Shown: positions 1 to 9,300, numbered from the stretch's first letter. The stretch is DNA of 64,000 bases from Flavobacteriaceae bacterium UBA3611 (GCA_002375495.1 DFLU01000012.1:291155-355154), one strand, 5' to 3'. Program-made: numbers and translations. Notes: generated by a model from the letters alone, not told the origin.

Positions 1-1221
1 GATGACAGAGTTGTTTTCATTGGGAATCAGTGCCTGCAATTCGGCAACGGTATAGTGGCTTCTATTTTCCTTTGAAATAGCTTGAATTAACGCATGGGCG
101 TCTAATAGTTTAGAAGCTATTGGATGCCCTAGTAGTCTAAGGATATCTTTGTAGTAATGGCGTGAGGTATTTTTTTGCTGAATGGACAACCAAGTTTCTA
201 GAAAAACAGTCGTCGGAAAACTTTTGATGGCGGCACCCATAGTTACATTTACCTGGATGACATTTTTTGGAAGCGAATGTAATAGCGGCATGAGCAACAC
301 TTCATCTGCTAAAACAATGGCGGTATTGTTTAATTTTTCTTCAGAATAATTGGTTAACAGATCACCTACGTATTTTACCTGTGCCATATTTTTTTGACAG
401 GCAACTATGTTGATCTTTTTCGGCTCTGCAAAATGGTTAGACACAAATTGGGGTGAATGTTTCTGAAAGTAATTCCACGTTGCCATGTATTTTCTAAAAA
501 ACAGGGATGCACTGTGCGCTGTATCATTTACGAATGTCTGTTCGGCATCCCAAAATACGTGGGCATTGCCCATTTCCAGGAAAGCTTGAATAATATGTTG
601 TTCAGCAGTATTTAAGGCATTGAACCCAATAAAGTAGTGCAGGTTGTCAGGATGTGACTGTAAATAATACTCTAGTGCCGCAACAGCTTCTCGATACACC
701 AATCCTTGATATGCAACACCATCTCCTAGTAGTTGTGACTTTATATTTTCGTAGAATTCAGGGAGGCTTTTCCAAAAGGCAACGTAGCTTTCTAGAAACT
801 CCGTTTTTTGGGTGCTAACATTCCATCGCTCTAGGGCCTTTATACTGCCCAAATAATCGAAGAACTGCTGCGTGTTGATAAGATGCCTGTCTACCTCATT
901 AAAATCATTGAGCAGCGTAGTAGCCCAACCTGAATATTGATCGAAGGTTTCTTTTTCTTTGAAAGCGTCTGTAGTGGTATACACTTCATAACTCTTAAAC
1001 AATAATTCGGTAGTGTCTATGATTTCGAGACCGGAGAGTTCTTGGATGAGGTCTTCTATGCTTATGATTTTTGGAAGGAACTGACTGCTAGTTGCCGATT
1101 TCCGAAGGTAATTTTTTAAAAATCCACCAGCCCTTTTACTGGGTAAAACAAACGTAGCTTCCGACAGGTTGCTATCGGTTTTCTGTATATGGTTTAGGGT
1201 TTCTTGGAGGAAGGTAAGCAT
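1..1221 (-). CDS. AddB-like PD-(D/E)XK nuclease family protein, partial (C-terminus beyond window edge)
   Basis: An open minus-strand frame of 407 codons runs from the ATG at 1221 to the first base of the window without a stop. The N-terminus reads MLTFLQETLNHIQK and is followed by FVLPSKRAGGFLKNYL, an arrangement like the start of inactivated-helicase AddB-type subunits, in which a PD-(D/E)XK nuclease domain sits at the far C-terminus (not visible here). Inferred role: partner of the AddA-like helicase-nuclease at 4046-7219 in double-strand-break end processing. The OmpA gene lies upstream of it on the same strand, with a terminator at 1235-1263 between them, so this gene is probably transcribed separately. 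The family call rests on overall resemblance and on the presence of the AddA-like gene; the nuclease motif itself is outside the window. Confidence 0.8.
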   Translation of the reverse strand, partial: MLTFLQETLNHIQKTDSNLSEATFVLPSKRAGGFLKNYLRKSATSSQFLPKIISIEDLIQELSGLEIIDTTELLFKSYEVYTTTDAFKEKETFDQYSGWATTLLNDFNEVDRHLINTQQFFDYLGSIKALERWNVSTQKTEFLESYVAFWKSLPEFYENIKSQLLGDGVAYQGLVYREAVAALEYYLQSHPDNLHYFIGFNALNTAEQHIIQAFLEMGNAHVFWDAEQTFVNDTAHSASLFFRKYMATWNYFQKHSPQFVSNHFAEPKKINIVACQKNMAQVKYVGDLLTNYSEEKLNNTAIVLADEVLLMPLLHSLPKNVIQVNVTMGAAIKSFPTTVFLETWLSIQQKNTSRHYYKDILRLLGHPIASKLLDAHALIQAISKENRSHYTVAELQALIPNENNSVI

Positions 1222-1234
1222 ACCCTAAAAATAA

Positions 1235-1263
1235 GAAACGCCCCCTTAAAAAGGAGGCGTTTC
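1235..1263 (-). terminator. Hairpin terminator after the OmpA-family gene
   Basis: The arms gaaacgcc and ggcgtttc form a stem that also pairs CCCTT with AAGG around an A-rich loop. A short T-rich stretch follows on the minus strand (toward 1225). It lies between the OmpA stop at 1289 and the start of the AddB-like gene at 1221. Confidence 0.75.
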
Positions 1264-1288
1264 CGTATTATTTATTTAGCGTGTTTTA

Positions 1289-2695
1289 TTATTTCTTCAA
1301 AGAAATTTCAACACGTCTGTTCTGTTGTCTTCCTGCTGCAGTTTTGTTTGTAGCAATTGGACGGCTTTCACCGTAACCTTCAGAAGTTAATCTAGAAGAC
1401 GGGATACCTTTAGTTGTAAGATACTCACGTACAGAAGCTGCTCTTTCTTTAGAAAGCTTCATGTTGTAAGAATCGCTACCTCTGCTGTCTGTATGACCTT
1501 CAATATGGAAGTTTGCAGTTGGGTATTCTTTCATAATGTCAGAGATGCTCTGTAATGCAGAGTAAGACTCTTGACGGATGGTTGCTTTATCGTAATCGAA
1601 CAAGATAGTTTTAGAGTACTCGTTCAATTGGTTGATAATTTCGATAGTTACTTCTGGACAACCGTTGTTTGCAACAGTACCAGGAACATCTGGACACTCA
1701 TCATCTTTGTCTAATACACCGTCACCATCACGATCTTCGTAAGGACAACCGTTGTTTGCTTTAGGACCAGCTTCGTTAGGACAAGCATCTTCAGCATCAG
1801 TGATACCATCACCATCAGCATCAGGACAACCGTTCAAAGAAGCAAGACCAGCTACAGTAGGACAAGCATCTTGAGGATCTGGAATTCCGTCACCGTCAGT
1901 ATCAGGACATCCGTTAAACTCAGCTAAACCTGGAGTATTTGGACAAGCATCGTTTCTGTCTTCGATTCCGTCACCGTCAGTATCAGGACATCCGTTGAAT
2001 TCTGGAAGACCAGGAGTTTCAGGACATTCATCATCAACATCGTAGATACCGTCACCATCAGTATCTTTTCCACCGAACTTAAACATAAATCCTGCAGAGT
2101 GCTGGAAGTGCTTAATTCCATAAGTATCTTCGAATGCGTGCTTGTAAGTAGACTGAACATCAAACGCGAAGTTTTCACCTAACCAAAAACGAACATTCGC
2201 AATACCGTTAGCAGTACCGAATCCGATATCATCTACCCAAGTGTATCCACCACCAACACCAATAGATGGATCAAACCATCCGCCTGGGCCGTTAAGAAGA
2301 TCTCTTAAGCTATATTTAATTTCACCATCAAGACCGTAATACGTTACGTCCTGAATTCTTACATCACCAAGTTTGTTAATTTTGTTGATAGTACCAACTC
2401 CAGTGAAAGAGAAGCCGCTACCAATATATCTACCTACAGATACTCTAGAAACTGATGGTAAGATATTCCAGTGGTCATTTGCGTTGAAGTACTCGTCACC
2501 AAATTCTCCTTTAATTTCTTGGAAGTCTGCGCTTCTTGCTGGAAACCTGCCTTCGTCTTCAATTCCTACTGGAAAAACGTCAACTGCGTTCATACCGGCA
2601 CCAACTGCCCAAGGATTGTTTTCGTCCTGTGCGTTAGCTGCACCAACCCCGATAATAAGGAGCGCAGCAACTAAAATACTGTTAAGATGTTTCAT
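1289..2695 (-). CDS. OmpA family outer-membrane protein with thrombospondin type-3 repeats
   Basis: 468 residues. An N-terminal signal peptide ending near AANAQ leads into an eight-strand-type beta-barrel region (to about residue 208, ending HSAGFMFKFGG). Next come five acidic calcium-binding TSP3 repeats of the form DTDGDGIxDxxDxCPxxPG..NGCP (about 211-350), and then a C-terminal OmpA peptidoglycan-binding domain (about 350-468) with the motif IEGHTDSRGSDSYNMKLSKERA. The layout matches abundant Bacteroidota OmpA/OprF-like proteins that tie the outer membrane to the cell wall. It is transcribed from its own promoter (2729-2759) and ends in a strong hairpin. The TSP3 repeats create spurious long frames on the opposite strand and in other frames. 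Calcium binding is inferred from the repeat family. Confidence 0.95.
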   Translation of the reverse strand: MKHLNSILVAALLIIGVGAANAQDENNPWAVGAGMNAVDVFPVGIEDEGRFPARSADFQEIKGEFGDEYFNANDHWNILPSVSRVSVGRYIGSGFSFTGVGTINKINKLGDVRIQDVTYYGLDGEIKYSLRDLLNGPGGWFDPSIGVGGGYTWVDDIGFGTANGIANVRFWLGENFAFDVQSTYKHAFEDTYGIKHFQHSAGFMFKFGGKDTDGDGIYDVDDECPETPGLPEFNGCPDTDGDGIEDRNDACPNTPGLAEFNGCPDTDGDGIPDPQDACPTVAGLASLNGCPDADGDGITDAEDACPNEAGPKANNGCPYEDRDGDGVLDKDDECPDVPGTVANNGCPEVTIEIINQLNEYSKTILFDYDKATIRQESYSALQSISDIMKEYPTANFHIEGHTDSRGSDSYNMKLSKERAASVREYLTTKGIPSSRLTSEGYGESRPIATNKTAAGRQQNRRVEISLKK

Positions 2696-2728
2696 ATTCG
2701 ATTGTTTAATTTTTAAGTGTTAATGGAA

Positions 2729-2759
2729 CAAAAGTAAGTTGTTAAAACTTATAAACAAA
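2729..2759 (-). promoter_or_regulatory. Bacteroidota-type promoter of the OmpA gene
   Basis: On the minus strand there is a TTTG element (2756-2759), a 19-nt spacer and an exact TACTTTTG (2729-2736), which fits the -33 TTTG / -7 TAnnTTTG consensus of the primary sigma factor in this phylum. The expected transcription start is about 30 nt upstream of the ATG at 2695. Confidence 0.75.
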
Positions 2760-2817
2760 AGCAAATCTACTAAATTTTTCACAAATGCAATAGCCTTGCT
2801 TCTTATTAGATACCTTG

Positions 2818-4017
2818 CTATTGGCTAATCACCCCTAAATTCAAACCTACTTTGGTAAATGCAGCAATAGCCTTATCTAGATGTGCTTTGGTGTGCGCAG
2901 CAGATAATTGAACCCGTATTCTTGCCTTACCTTTAGGTACTACAGGATAGAAAAATCCGATGACATAAATTCCTTCTTTCAGCAATAAATCTGCCATCTC
3001 TTGCGACAATTTCGCATCGTACAACATCACAGGAACGATGGCCGAATCGCCATCTATAATATCGAAACCTGCCGACTTCATTTCCTTTTTGAAATAGTTT
3101 GTATTGGCTTCAAGTTTATCGCGCAATGTGGTATCATTCGATAACATTTCAAATACCTTAATAGAAGCGCCTACTAGTGCAGGAGCTAATGAATTTGAAA
3201 ACAAATACGGCCGTGAACGTTGGCGAAGCATTTCAATAATTTCTTTTTTTCCGGTGGTATATCCTCCCATAGCACCGCCCATTGCCTTTCCTAAGGTACC
3301 GGTGATGATATCTATTCTGCCCATTACCCCTTTTTCTTCTAGAGTTCCGCGTCCTGTTTCACCTATAAACCCTGTTGCGTGGCACTCGTCTATCATGACC
3401 AACGCATCGTACTTGTCGGCTAAATCGCAAATGGCGTCTAAAGGTGCAACAATTCCGTCCATAGAAAACACACCGTCGGTTACAATAATTTTAAATCGGG
3501 CGCCATTTTCATTTGCAGCAATAAGCTGTTTTTCTAGGTCTTCCATATTGCTATTTTCATAGCGGTAGCGTGCTGCCTTGCACAAGCGAACGCCATCAAT
3601 AATAGACGCATGGTTCAGCGAGTCTGAAATGATAGCATCTTCGGCAGATAGTAACGGTTCAAAAACACCTCCGTTAGCATCAAATGCCGCGGCATATAAA
3701 ATGGTGTCTTCAGTTTGGTAGTATTCAGCGATTTTGGCCTCCAAGGTTTTGTGTATGTCTTGTGTTCCGCAGATAAAACGGACTGATGACATGCCAAATC
3801 CGTGGGTGTCCATCGTATCTTTAGCCGCCTGGATTACTTCTTTATTTGAAGAAAGCCCTAAATAATTATTAGCGCAAAAATTTATTACTTCTTCTCCTGT
3901 CGAAATTTTTATAACAGCATCTTGTGGAGATGTGATAATGCGTTCTTTTTTAAACAGACCGTTGTCTTTTATCTGTTGGAGTTCTTCTTGTAAATGTTCT
4001 TTTATTTTTCCGTACAT
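2818..4017 (-). CDS. kbl: Glycine C-acetyltransferase (2-amino-3-ketobutyrate CoA ligase)
   Basis: 399 residues, the usual family length. This is a PLP-dependent alpha-oxoamine synthase that interconverts 2-amino-3-oxobutyrate plus CoA with glycine plus acetyl-CoA, the second step of threonine degradation through threonine dehydrogenase. Visible signatures are NFCANNYLGLSSN near the N-terminus, the MIDECHATGFIGETGRG block with the PLP-contacting Asp and His, and TGTLGKAMGGAMGG, whose Lys forms the Schiff base. No threonine dehydrogenase gene is in the window. It follows the AddA-like gene by only 28 nt on the same strand, but an exact -7 element (4041-4048) suggests it also has its own promoter. 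Confidence 0.95.
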   Translation of the reverse strand: MYGKIKEHLQEELQQIKDNGLFKKERIITSPQDAVIKISTGEEVINFCANNYLGLSSNKEVIQAAKDTMDTHGFGMSSVRFICGTQDIHKTLEAKIAEYYQTEDTILYAAAFDANGGVFEPLLSAEDAIISDSLNHASIIDGVRLCKAARYRYENSNMEDLEKQLIAANENGARFKIIVTDGVFSMDGIVAPLDAICDLADKYDALVMIDECHATGFIGETGRGTLEEKGVMGRIDIITGTLGKAMGGAMGGYTTGKKEIIEMLRQRSRPYLFSNSLAPALVGASIKVFEMLSNDTTLRDKLEANTNYFKKEMKSAGFDIIDGDSAIVPVMLYDAKLSQEMADLLLKEGIYVIGFFYPVVPKGKARIRVQLSAAHTKAHLDKAIAAFTKVGLNLGVISQ

Positions 4018-4040
4018 CGAAAGTTGCTTTTTAGAGTGTT

Positions 4041-4048
4041 CAAATTTA
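4041..4048 (-). promoter_or_regulatory. -7 promoter element ahead of kbl
   Basis: TAAATTTG on the minus strand matches TAnnTTTG exactly and lies 24 nt upstream of the kbl ATG, overlapping the stop codon of the AddA-like gene. I see no good TTTG element at the expected distance, so this is a partial match only. Confidence 0.4.
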
Positions 4049-7000
4049 AATTTTATTTACTGAAATCTCGTCGCCATTGCTATAAATTAGAAATTTATCC
4101 AGTACCTCAAATCCCATCCCGACAAGTGTTTCAGCATACAGGTTTACTTGTATTTGGTGTGTTTCGTTGGGTGTCCCCGTTTTATAGTCGGTAATAGATA
4201 CCTTTTGATTGTCAAAAAAATTGAGGCGATCGGGCCGCAAGAGTTGTTGTTTTGAGGTAACGATGTCCCGTTCGTTAAATATAGTGTCGTACTCCAATTG
4301 GTTTGAGAACAAGTGTTCAATTTCTGGGTGAGCTACAATTTTCTGAAGCACCCGCTCTAGACGTTCTAGCGTTTTCTCTGGGTACAGCTTTTGCTCACGG
4401 TATTTTTCTATGACCATTGTGATGTTATCTTTGGTGCGTATACGTTCCATGGTGTCGTGGAGCAAATTCCCGATGTTTATGGCTACTTCGGCTTTAGTTT
4501 GCCAAAGAGAAGCTTCTGCACTGGCCACCACAAGCTGGTGTGCTTCTGGGGTAGATGAAATGTATTTTGGTGCCACGGTTTGGTTCACTGGCTTTTCTTT
4601 TTCTTCGGAAGGTAGGTTCGCAGTTTTTTCTGCACTTCCGAAGGAATACACCATTTGGTCTGGGTTCCACAAACCTTGCTGTGAGAGATACCCAATGAGC
4701 AATTGATTGAAATCGTCCGGATTTTCTAGTTTTAATTTTGATGGAACTTCCGAAAAAACATACAATTGTTCTATGGCACGGGTAAGGGTTACGTACAATA
4801 GATTGATGTTGTCGAGCTCTAAGGTATTTCGGCGCTCTATAAATAATTGTTCTCCGTGGGGACCGTAATTTTCAACCTCACTGTTAAAATTAATGAGTGC
4901 TTCGTCAAATAGTTTATCATCTATCGGAAACCAGGCTTTGGCCTGTTGTTCTGCGTAGAGTTTTGTATTGGCGTACGGATAAATCACCACGGGAAATTCT
5001 AGACCTTTACTTTTATGAATGGTCATTACAGTGACGGCATTTTGCTGGTTGTTGGCAGGCACACTCGCACTGGCTTTTTTTGTTTCCCAAAATTCTAGAA
5101 AATTCAATTTTCCCGCTTCGGGCCTACTTTCAAAATCGAGTACAAGATCCATAAAGGCAAATAAATAGGCATCTGCCACTCGGTTTAACTCAAAATGGTT
5201 TATCATATATTCACAAGCTTGATACAATGATTTTTCAGAAATCGAGGTAATGTCTATAGAGATTCCGTAGGTTTCGAGTTTAGAAGCGAAAGCGTCTCCC
5301 CGCGAAGTGAGACAATCTTTGAGAAATTCATGCTTGGCAGTTTCTATGTTGAAATGATCGTGTAAAAACGTTAGCAAGCCTACTTTAGCGACTTCATTTT
5401 CTGGAAACAAGGAGACGGTGAGGCCTGCTATCAAACAATGAATTAAGGGTGAAAAATCGAGTAGTAATGTTTCCGAAGACACCACGTCTATTTCGTTGGT
5501 GATAAGATAGGTGCTAAGTGCGATACCATCTTTTTTGGTACGTGTTAAGATGCAAATATCGTTCGGCTGGTAGTTGGTCTTGGTTAGATTCGAAATGGTC
5601 TCCAAAACCCGTTCGGCATACAATAAATGGCTCTCTTCTTTATTTTCAGGATTGATAAATTCAACCTGAACAAAACCTTCACTTTTTGAAGTGGTTTTTT
5701 GCTGGTTTCCTATGGCGTATAAATGTTCATGAACCGAATCTCCAAAATGGTCTGAAACGTAGCTAAAGAAGGCGTTGTTGAAATCGATAATTGTTTCGCA
5801 GCTACGCCAATTTGTTTCAAGATTCTCGATGGTTAGCTCCGGATTCGAAAACGGATTGGTGCCACTGTACAATTCCATGAATTGTTCTGGGAGTCCGCCC
5901 CGCCAACGATAAATAGCCTGTTTCGCATCGCCAACGAGTAGGACACTTCCCGAAGTTCCGTCCTGCTCTTGTGAAACAGCATTGTCTACCAGCGGAACCA
6001 AGTTTTGCCACTGTAGTAGCGAAGTGTCTTGAAATTCGTCAATAAAAAAATGCCGGTACCGGTCGCCGAGGCGCTCATAAATAAAGGGCGCTGGTTGGTC
6101 TTTTATCTCTTCGTGAATGAGGGCGTTAAATTCTGAAATCGGTAAAATATTCTGTTGCTCTTTCAGCAGTTCTATTTCTTGTTGCACCAAGTTAATAACT
6201 GAAAGCGGGGTAAGGTTTTTTAGAATATTGTCGTACATCCAAATGGTGGCAACCAAACGTTTCGTTTCTGAAAAAACAGCAATAAAATCTTGGGTTAAGG
6301 CGTCTATGGTACTCGCTATAAAATCGGTAGTCTTCGTTTTTGGGTACATAGGTTTATCACCCATGGTTTCTTGCCAAGCTGCGCCATACGAAACCGCTAG
6401 ATTTTCTTCTGCCAATTTTTCTAAGTAGTTTGGAAAATAGGCTCGGCTGCCTCCGTTAAAATCTGTTTTTTCAAGACCGGCCTCCGCAATGGTTTGTAAA
6501 GTTTGCTGCGCCAATGTTTTTAATGCTGAAAGCGTCACTGATCTTTTTTTGTTGAGGGTCGATTTAAACTGCTGGAAATCCTGAAGGGATCGACCTTTCA
6601 GTTTTTTTAGATGTTCTGCATCGGTTTCGTTCAGCAATAAAGCGGCTGTATTCGATATGTCGTAAGAAATATCCCAAGACTTATCCTCATCTGTTTTTTG
6701 CAACGCAAATTGAACAAGCACCTTGGTGATTTCATCGTCCTCACCTGCTTTGGCAACTAGATTATCGACAGCTTCTGAAATGAGCTGCGGAACGTCGAGG
6801 CTCACTTCAAAATGGGCGGGCAATTTTAAATCACGCGCAAAGGTTCGAATAAGGCGATGATTAAAATGGTCTATGGTTTCAACACTTAACTGGGCGTAGT
6901 TATAAAGGAGGTGCTTGAGCGATTTTTTAGCGTTGGCATGCAACTTTTTTATCGGAATTTCAGTTTCTCTCGCAATGTTTTGTAACATTATAGGTGGCGA

Positions 7001-7219
7001 TGCTAAGCTCTTTTCATCTGCAAAGGAGACCAATGTAGTAATGATTCGCTCTTTCATTTCGGCAACAGCCTTATTGGTAAAGGTGATGGCCAAATAACTC
7101 TTATAACTATCAGGATGGGGTGCGCTTAACAACTTTTTTAGGAAGCGTTTCACCAGGGTAAATGTTTTTCCACTTCCGGCTGATGCATTATAAATGGTGA
7201 TAGGTGCTTCTGTTTTCAC
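4046..7219 (-). CDS. AddA-like UvrD-family helicase-nuclease
   Basis: 1057 residues. This is a superfamily 1A DNA helicase with a C-terminal RecB-type nuclease. In order: Walker A ASAGSGKTFTLVKRFL at the extreme N-terminus, motif II FIDEFQDTSLLQWQNL (about 390), motif III LLVGDAKQAIYRWRGG, motif V TIHKSKGLEFPVVIYPYA, motif VI LLYVTLTRAIEQLYVFS, and a nuclease motif RPDRLNF...SITDYKTG near the C-terminus (about 985-1010). The combination is that of AddA, which with AddB unwinds and resects DNA ends for RecA-dependent repair. The AddB-like partner lies 2.8 kb downstream on the same strand, beyond kbl and the OmpA gene, which is a split arrangement. Helicase-nuclease identity is firm; AddA is the best subgroup. 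Confidence 0.92.
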   Translation of the reverse strand: MKTEAPITIYNASAGSGKTFTLVKRFLKKLLSAPHPDSYKSYLAITFTNKAVAEMKERIITTLVSFADEKSLASPPIMLQNIARETEIPIKKLHANAKKSLKHLLYNYAQLSVETIDHFNHRLIRTFARDLKLPAHFEVSLDVPQLISEAVDNLVAKAGEDDEITKVLVQFALQKTDEDKSWDISYDISNTAALLLNETDAEHLKKLKGRSLQDFQQFKSTLNKKRSVTLSALKTLAQQTLQTIAEAGLEKTDFNGGSRAYFPNYLEKLAEENLAVSYGAAWQETMGDKPMYPKTKTTDFIASTIDALTQDFIAVFSETKRLVATIWMYDNILKNLTPLSVINLVQQEIELLKEQQNILPISEFNALIHEEIKDQPAPFIYERLGDRYRHFFIDEFQDTSLLQWQNLVPLVDNAVSQEQDGTSGSVLLVGDAKQAIYRWRGGLPEQFMELYSGTNPFSNPELTIENLETNWRSCETIIDFNNAFFSYVSDHFGDSVHEHLYAIGNQQKTTSKSEGFVQVEFINPENKEESHLLYAERVLETISNLTKTNYQPNDICILTRTKKDGIALSTYLITNEIDVVSSETLLLDFSPLIHCLIAGLTVSLFPENEVAKVGLLTFLHDHFNIETAKHEFLKDCLTSRGDAFASKLETYGISIDITSISEKSLYQACEYMINHFELNRVADAYLFAFMDLVLDFESRPEAGKLNFLEFWETKKASASVPANNQQNAVTVMTIHKSKGLEFPVVIYPYANTKLYAEQQAKAWFPIDDKLFDEALINFNSEVENYGPHGEQLFIERRNTLELDNINLLYVTLTRAIEQLYVFSEVPSKLKLENPDDFNQLLIGYLSQQGLWNPDQMVYSFGSAEKTANLPSEEKEKPVNQTVAPKYISSTPEAHQLVVASAEASLWQTKAEVAINIGNLLHDTMERIRTKDNITMVIEKYREQKLYPEKTLERLERVLQKIVAHPEIEHLFSNQLEYDTIFNERDIVTSKQQLLRPDRLNFFDNQKVSITDYKTGTPNETHQIQVNLYAETLVGMGFEVLDKFLIYSNGDEISVNKI

Positions 7220-7380
7220 GAGTATTTTTTATAAAAATACAATTTTTAATGGCGAAACTAGAAGTATTTGTTCTGTCTATACATGCATAAAAATCTTATA
7301 AGTTCTATAACATTATTTAGACCTTGTTATATGTACCTTTATAGCTCAAAATAAGAACCATAACAAAAAAAACAATAATT

Positions 7381-7989
7381 ATGTCATTCGAATTACCAAA
7401 ATTAAAATATGCCCACGATGCGTTGGCTCCTAGTATTGATGAACAAACCATGAAAATTCACCACGGGAAGCACCATCAGGGATATACAAATAAATTGAAC
7501 GATGCCATAAAAGGCACCGACATGGAAGGAAAGACCATCGAGAACATTTTGATGAATCTTGATATGGAAAATAAAGCAGTTCGCAATAACGGCGGTGGAT
7601 TTTACAACCATAGTCTTTTTTGGGAGGTAATGTCTCCTAATGGCGGTGGTGAACCTTCTGGCGACTTACAAAGTGCAATTAACAGTGCGTATGGAAGCTT
7701 TGCAGATTTTAAAGAGAAGTTTTCAGAAGCAGCAAAAGGACAATTCGGTTCTGGCTGGGCTTGGCTTTGCGTTCATGACGGCGGAAAAGTTGAAGTTTGC
7801 AGTACCCCTAATCAAGATAACCCACTAATGCCAGGAATTGGTTGTGGCGGAACACCTATTTTAGGTCTTGATGTTTGGGAGCATGCGTATTATTTGAACT
7901 ATCAGAACAGACGTCCTGATTATGTAGAAGCATTTTTCAATGTAATCGATTGGGATGAAGTTTCGAAGCGTTATGCTGAAAATAAATAG
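7381..7989 (+). CDS. sodA: Superoxide dismutase, Fe/Mn family (Mn-type features)
   Basis: 202 residues, the standard length. It converts superoxide to hydrogen peroxide and oxygen in the cytoplasm. The four metal ligands are recognisable: His in IHHGKHHQGY (about 27), His in YNHSLFW (about 80), and Asp and His in DVWEHAYYLNY (about 164-168). The blocks NHSLFWEVMSPNGGG and GSGWAWLC are closer to manganese than to iron enzymes, although sequence alone does not settle metal use. It is monocistronic: the AddA-like gene is divergent and a strong hairpin follows at 8008-8039. Confidence 0.95.
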   Translation: MSFELPKLKYAHDALAPSIDEQTMKIHHGKHHQGYTNKLNDAIKGTDMEGKTIENILMNLDMENKAVRNNGGGFYNHSLFWEVMSPNGGGEPSGDLQSAINSAYGSFADFKEKFSEAAKGQFGSGWAWLCVHDGGKVEVCSTPNQDNPLMPGIGCGGTPILGLDVWEHAYYLNYQNRRPDYVEAFFNVIDWDEVSKRYAENK

Positions 7990-8007
7990 AAGAATTCTGT
8001 AAAAAAT

Positions 8008-8039
8008 AAAAAAAGCCGCTCGACTGAGCGGCTTTTTTT
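8008..8039 (+). terminator. Terminator of the superoxide dismutase gene
   Basis: A perfect stem of aagccgctc and gagcggctt around a GACT loop is flanked by A and T runs, so it can act in both directions. Confidence 0.9.
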
Positions 8040-8059
8040 ATGAGCTGCGCCAAAGGTGC

Positions 8060-8170
8060 TTGCGCTCTTTGTGGCATTTTGCTCACTGAGCTCCAGCCTC
8101 GCTTGAAGCGATTCAAGGCAGGTGTCGAAGTGCGGCATCCCCTTCGATTTGGTTCATAGGAGTCTCGACC
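8060..8170. repeat. Dispersed repeat remnant (ctgagct..cgaagtgcg type)
   Basis: The stretch with 'gctcactgagctcc', 'gcctcgcttgaagcgattcaaggc' and 'gtgtcgaagtgcg' recurs almost unchanged at about 9433-9490. A shorter form, 'tcactgagcttgtcgaagtgcgc', appears at about 8417-8440 and 9584-9608. 'gcctcgcttgaagcgattcaaggc' is itself partly palindromic. No convincing coding frame is present. Confidence 0.6.
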
Positions 8171-8233
8171 CATTGGGGGCGAAAAAAAGGGCGAACAAGC
8201 TTAATAGAGGAAACGTAAGGCCTCGCTGCAGAC

Positions 8234-8906
8234 GATTTGGCTATTGGTTTTTGCAGGTACGACAAGAATACGTTCTGAGTGAAAGAAACGCCTTTTCGGG
8301 ATGGTATTCAGTTTCTCAAGAGACATACCATGTTATAAGACTTTAAAAACGGCTCATATCGTCCAGAGGGAAAAAACGCCTCGCTGCCACCTCTATCGCT
8401 ATGGGCCGCTTTTTTGGTCACTGAGCTTGTCGAAGTGCGCCACCCCGTTCGATTTGGTCATTGGTTTATGCAGGTACGACAACAATACGTTCTGAGTGAA
8501 AGAAACGCCTCTTCGGGATGGTATTCAGTTTCTCAAGATATATACCATGTAATAAGACTTTAAAAACGGCTCATATCGTCCAGAGGGAAAAAACGCCTCG
8601 CTGCCACCGCTATCGCTATGGGCCGCTCGCCACCCCCTTCGATTTGGTTATTGGTATATGCAGGTACGACAACAATACGTTCTGAGTGAAAGAAACGCCT
8701 CTTCGGGATGGTATTCAGTTTCTCAAGAGACATTCCATGTAATAAGACATTAAAAACGGCTCATATCATCCAGAGGAAAAAAAACGCCTCGCTGCAGACG
8801 ATGTGGCTTGGTTTATACAGGCACGGCAGCAATGCGTTCTGAGAGAAACAAACGCCTCGCTGCCACCGCTATCGCTATGGGCCGCTCGACACCCCGTTCG
8901 ATTTGG
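8234..8906 (+). repeat. Tandem array of four decaying direct repeats (units of 217, 190, 159 and 100 nt)
   Basis: The units begin at 8234, 8451, 8641 and 8800, each with 'gatttgg' or a one-base variant. They share, in order, 'tgcaggtacgacaa.aatacg', 'ttctgagtgaaagaaacgcc', 'ttcgggatggtattcagttt', 'aaaaacggctcatatc.tcc' and 'ctgccaccgctatcgctatg'. Unit 1 carries an extra 'tttttggtcactgagcttg' insert. Unit 3 ends early. Unit 4 lacks the middle part, as if deleted between the two 'aaacgcct' copies that each unit contains. No conserved reading frame crosses the units, so this looks non-coding. Confidence 0.8.
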
Positions 8907-8910
8907 TCCA

Positions 8911-8998
8911 TAAAAAAAGGTGAACATCTGTTCACCTTTTTTTGCCCCAAATCTACCATGAACTTAACCTACTTATGCTATGGTATAATTCAAATATA
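8911..8998 (+). repeat. Duplicated hairpin segment, copy 1
   Basis: The hairpin aaaaaaaggtgaaca / tgttcacctttttttg (8912-8943) is followed by about 55 nt containing 'gccccaaatctaccatgaac' and 'ctacttatgctatggta'. The same block recurs at 9630-9717, 719 nt further on. The hairpin has the shape of a bidirectional intrinsic terminator. Confidence 0.75.
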
Positions 8999-9300
8999 TA
9001 AGATTCTATTTGTACGAATCTCAACTTTTAGACTAAAAGTAGGATTATTCGTTAAAGTGCTGATTATTTACGTTATCTGAGTAAAAATGTGCAAATGAAG
9101 GGCTATTCTGACGGAAAAATGGGCTATCTCCAATTTAGAAATCACATCGATCGCTGCTCCAGTGGAATTATAAATATGGAACAAATAGTATTCTGCACAA
9201 AAAGAAGTCTCTCACTTTCGGGGTTTATAAGTAGAAGGATGCAAGTCTTGAAACGACCTACTATCGTCAGCGCTATGGTTTGTTTGACGGCGCGACAAGA
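8999..9300. other. Gene-free stretch between repeat blocks
   Basis: About 300 nt of AT-rich sequence with no convincing gene. Short open frames exist on both strands but have no recognisable protein character. The first 60 nt (with 'caacttttagactaaaagta') weakly resemble 9740-9785, which suggests that the duplication around 8911/9630 was once longer. Confidence 0.5.

Noticed and set aside
1924..2723. Long frames overlapping the OmpA-family gene in other frames
   Set aside because: The repetitive Asp/Gly/Cys codons of the TSP3 repeats open these frames; the OmpA frame has all the recognisable domains.
8234..8906. CRISPR-like array
   Set aside because: The units are 100-217 nt long with similar sequence throughout; there is no short repeat alternating with unique spacers and no cas gene nearby.
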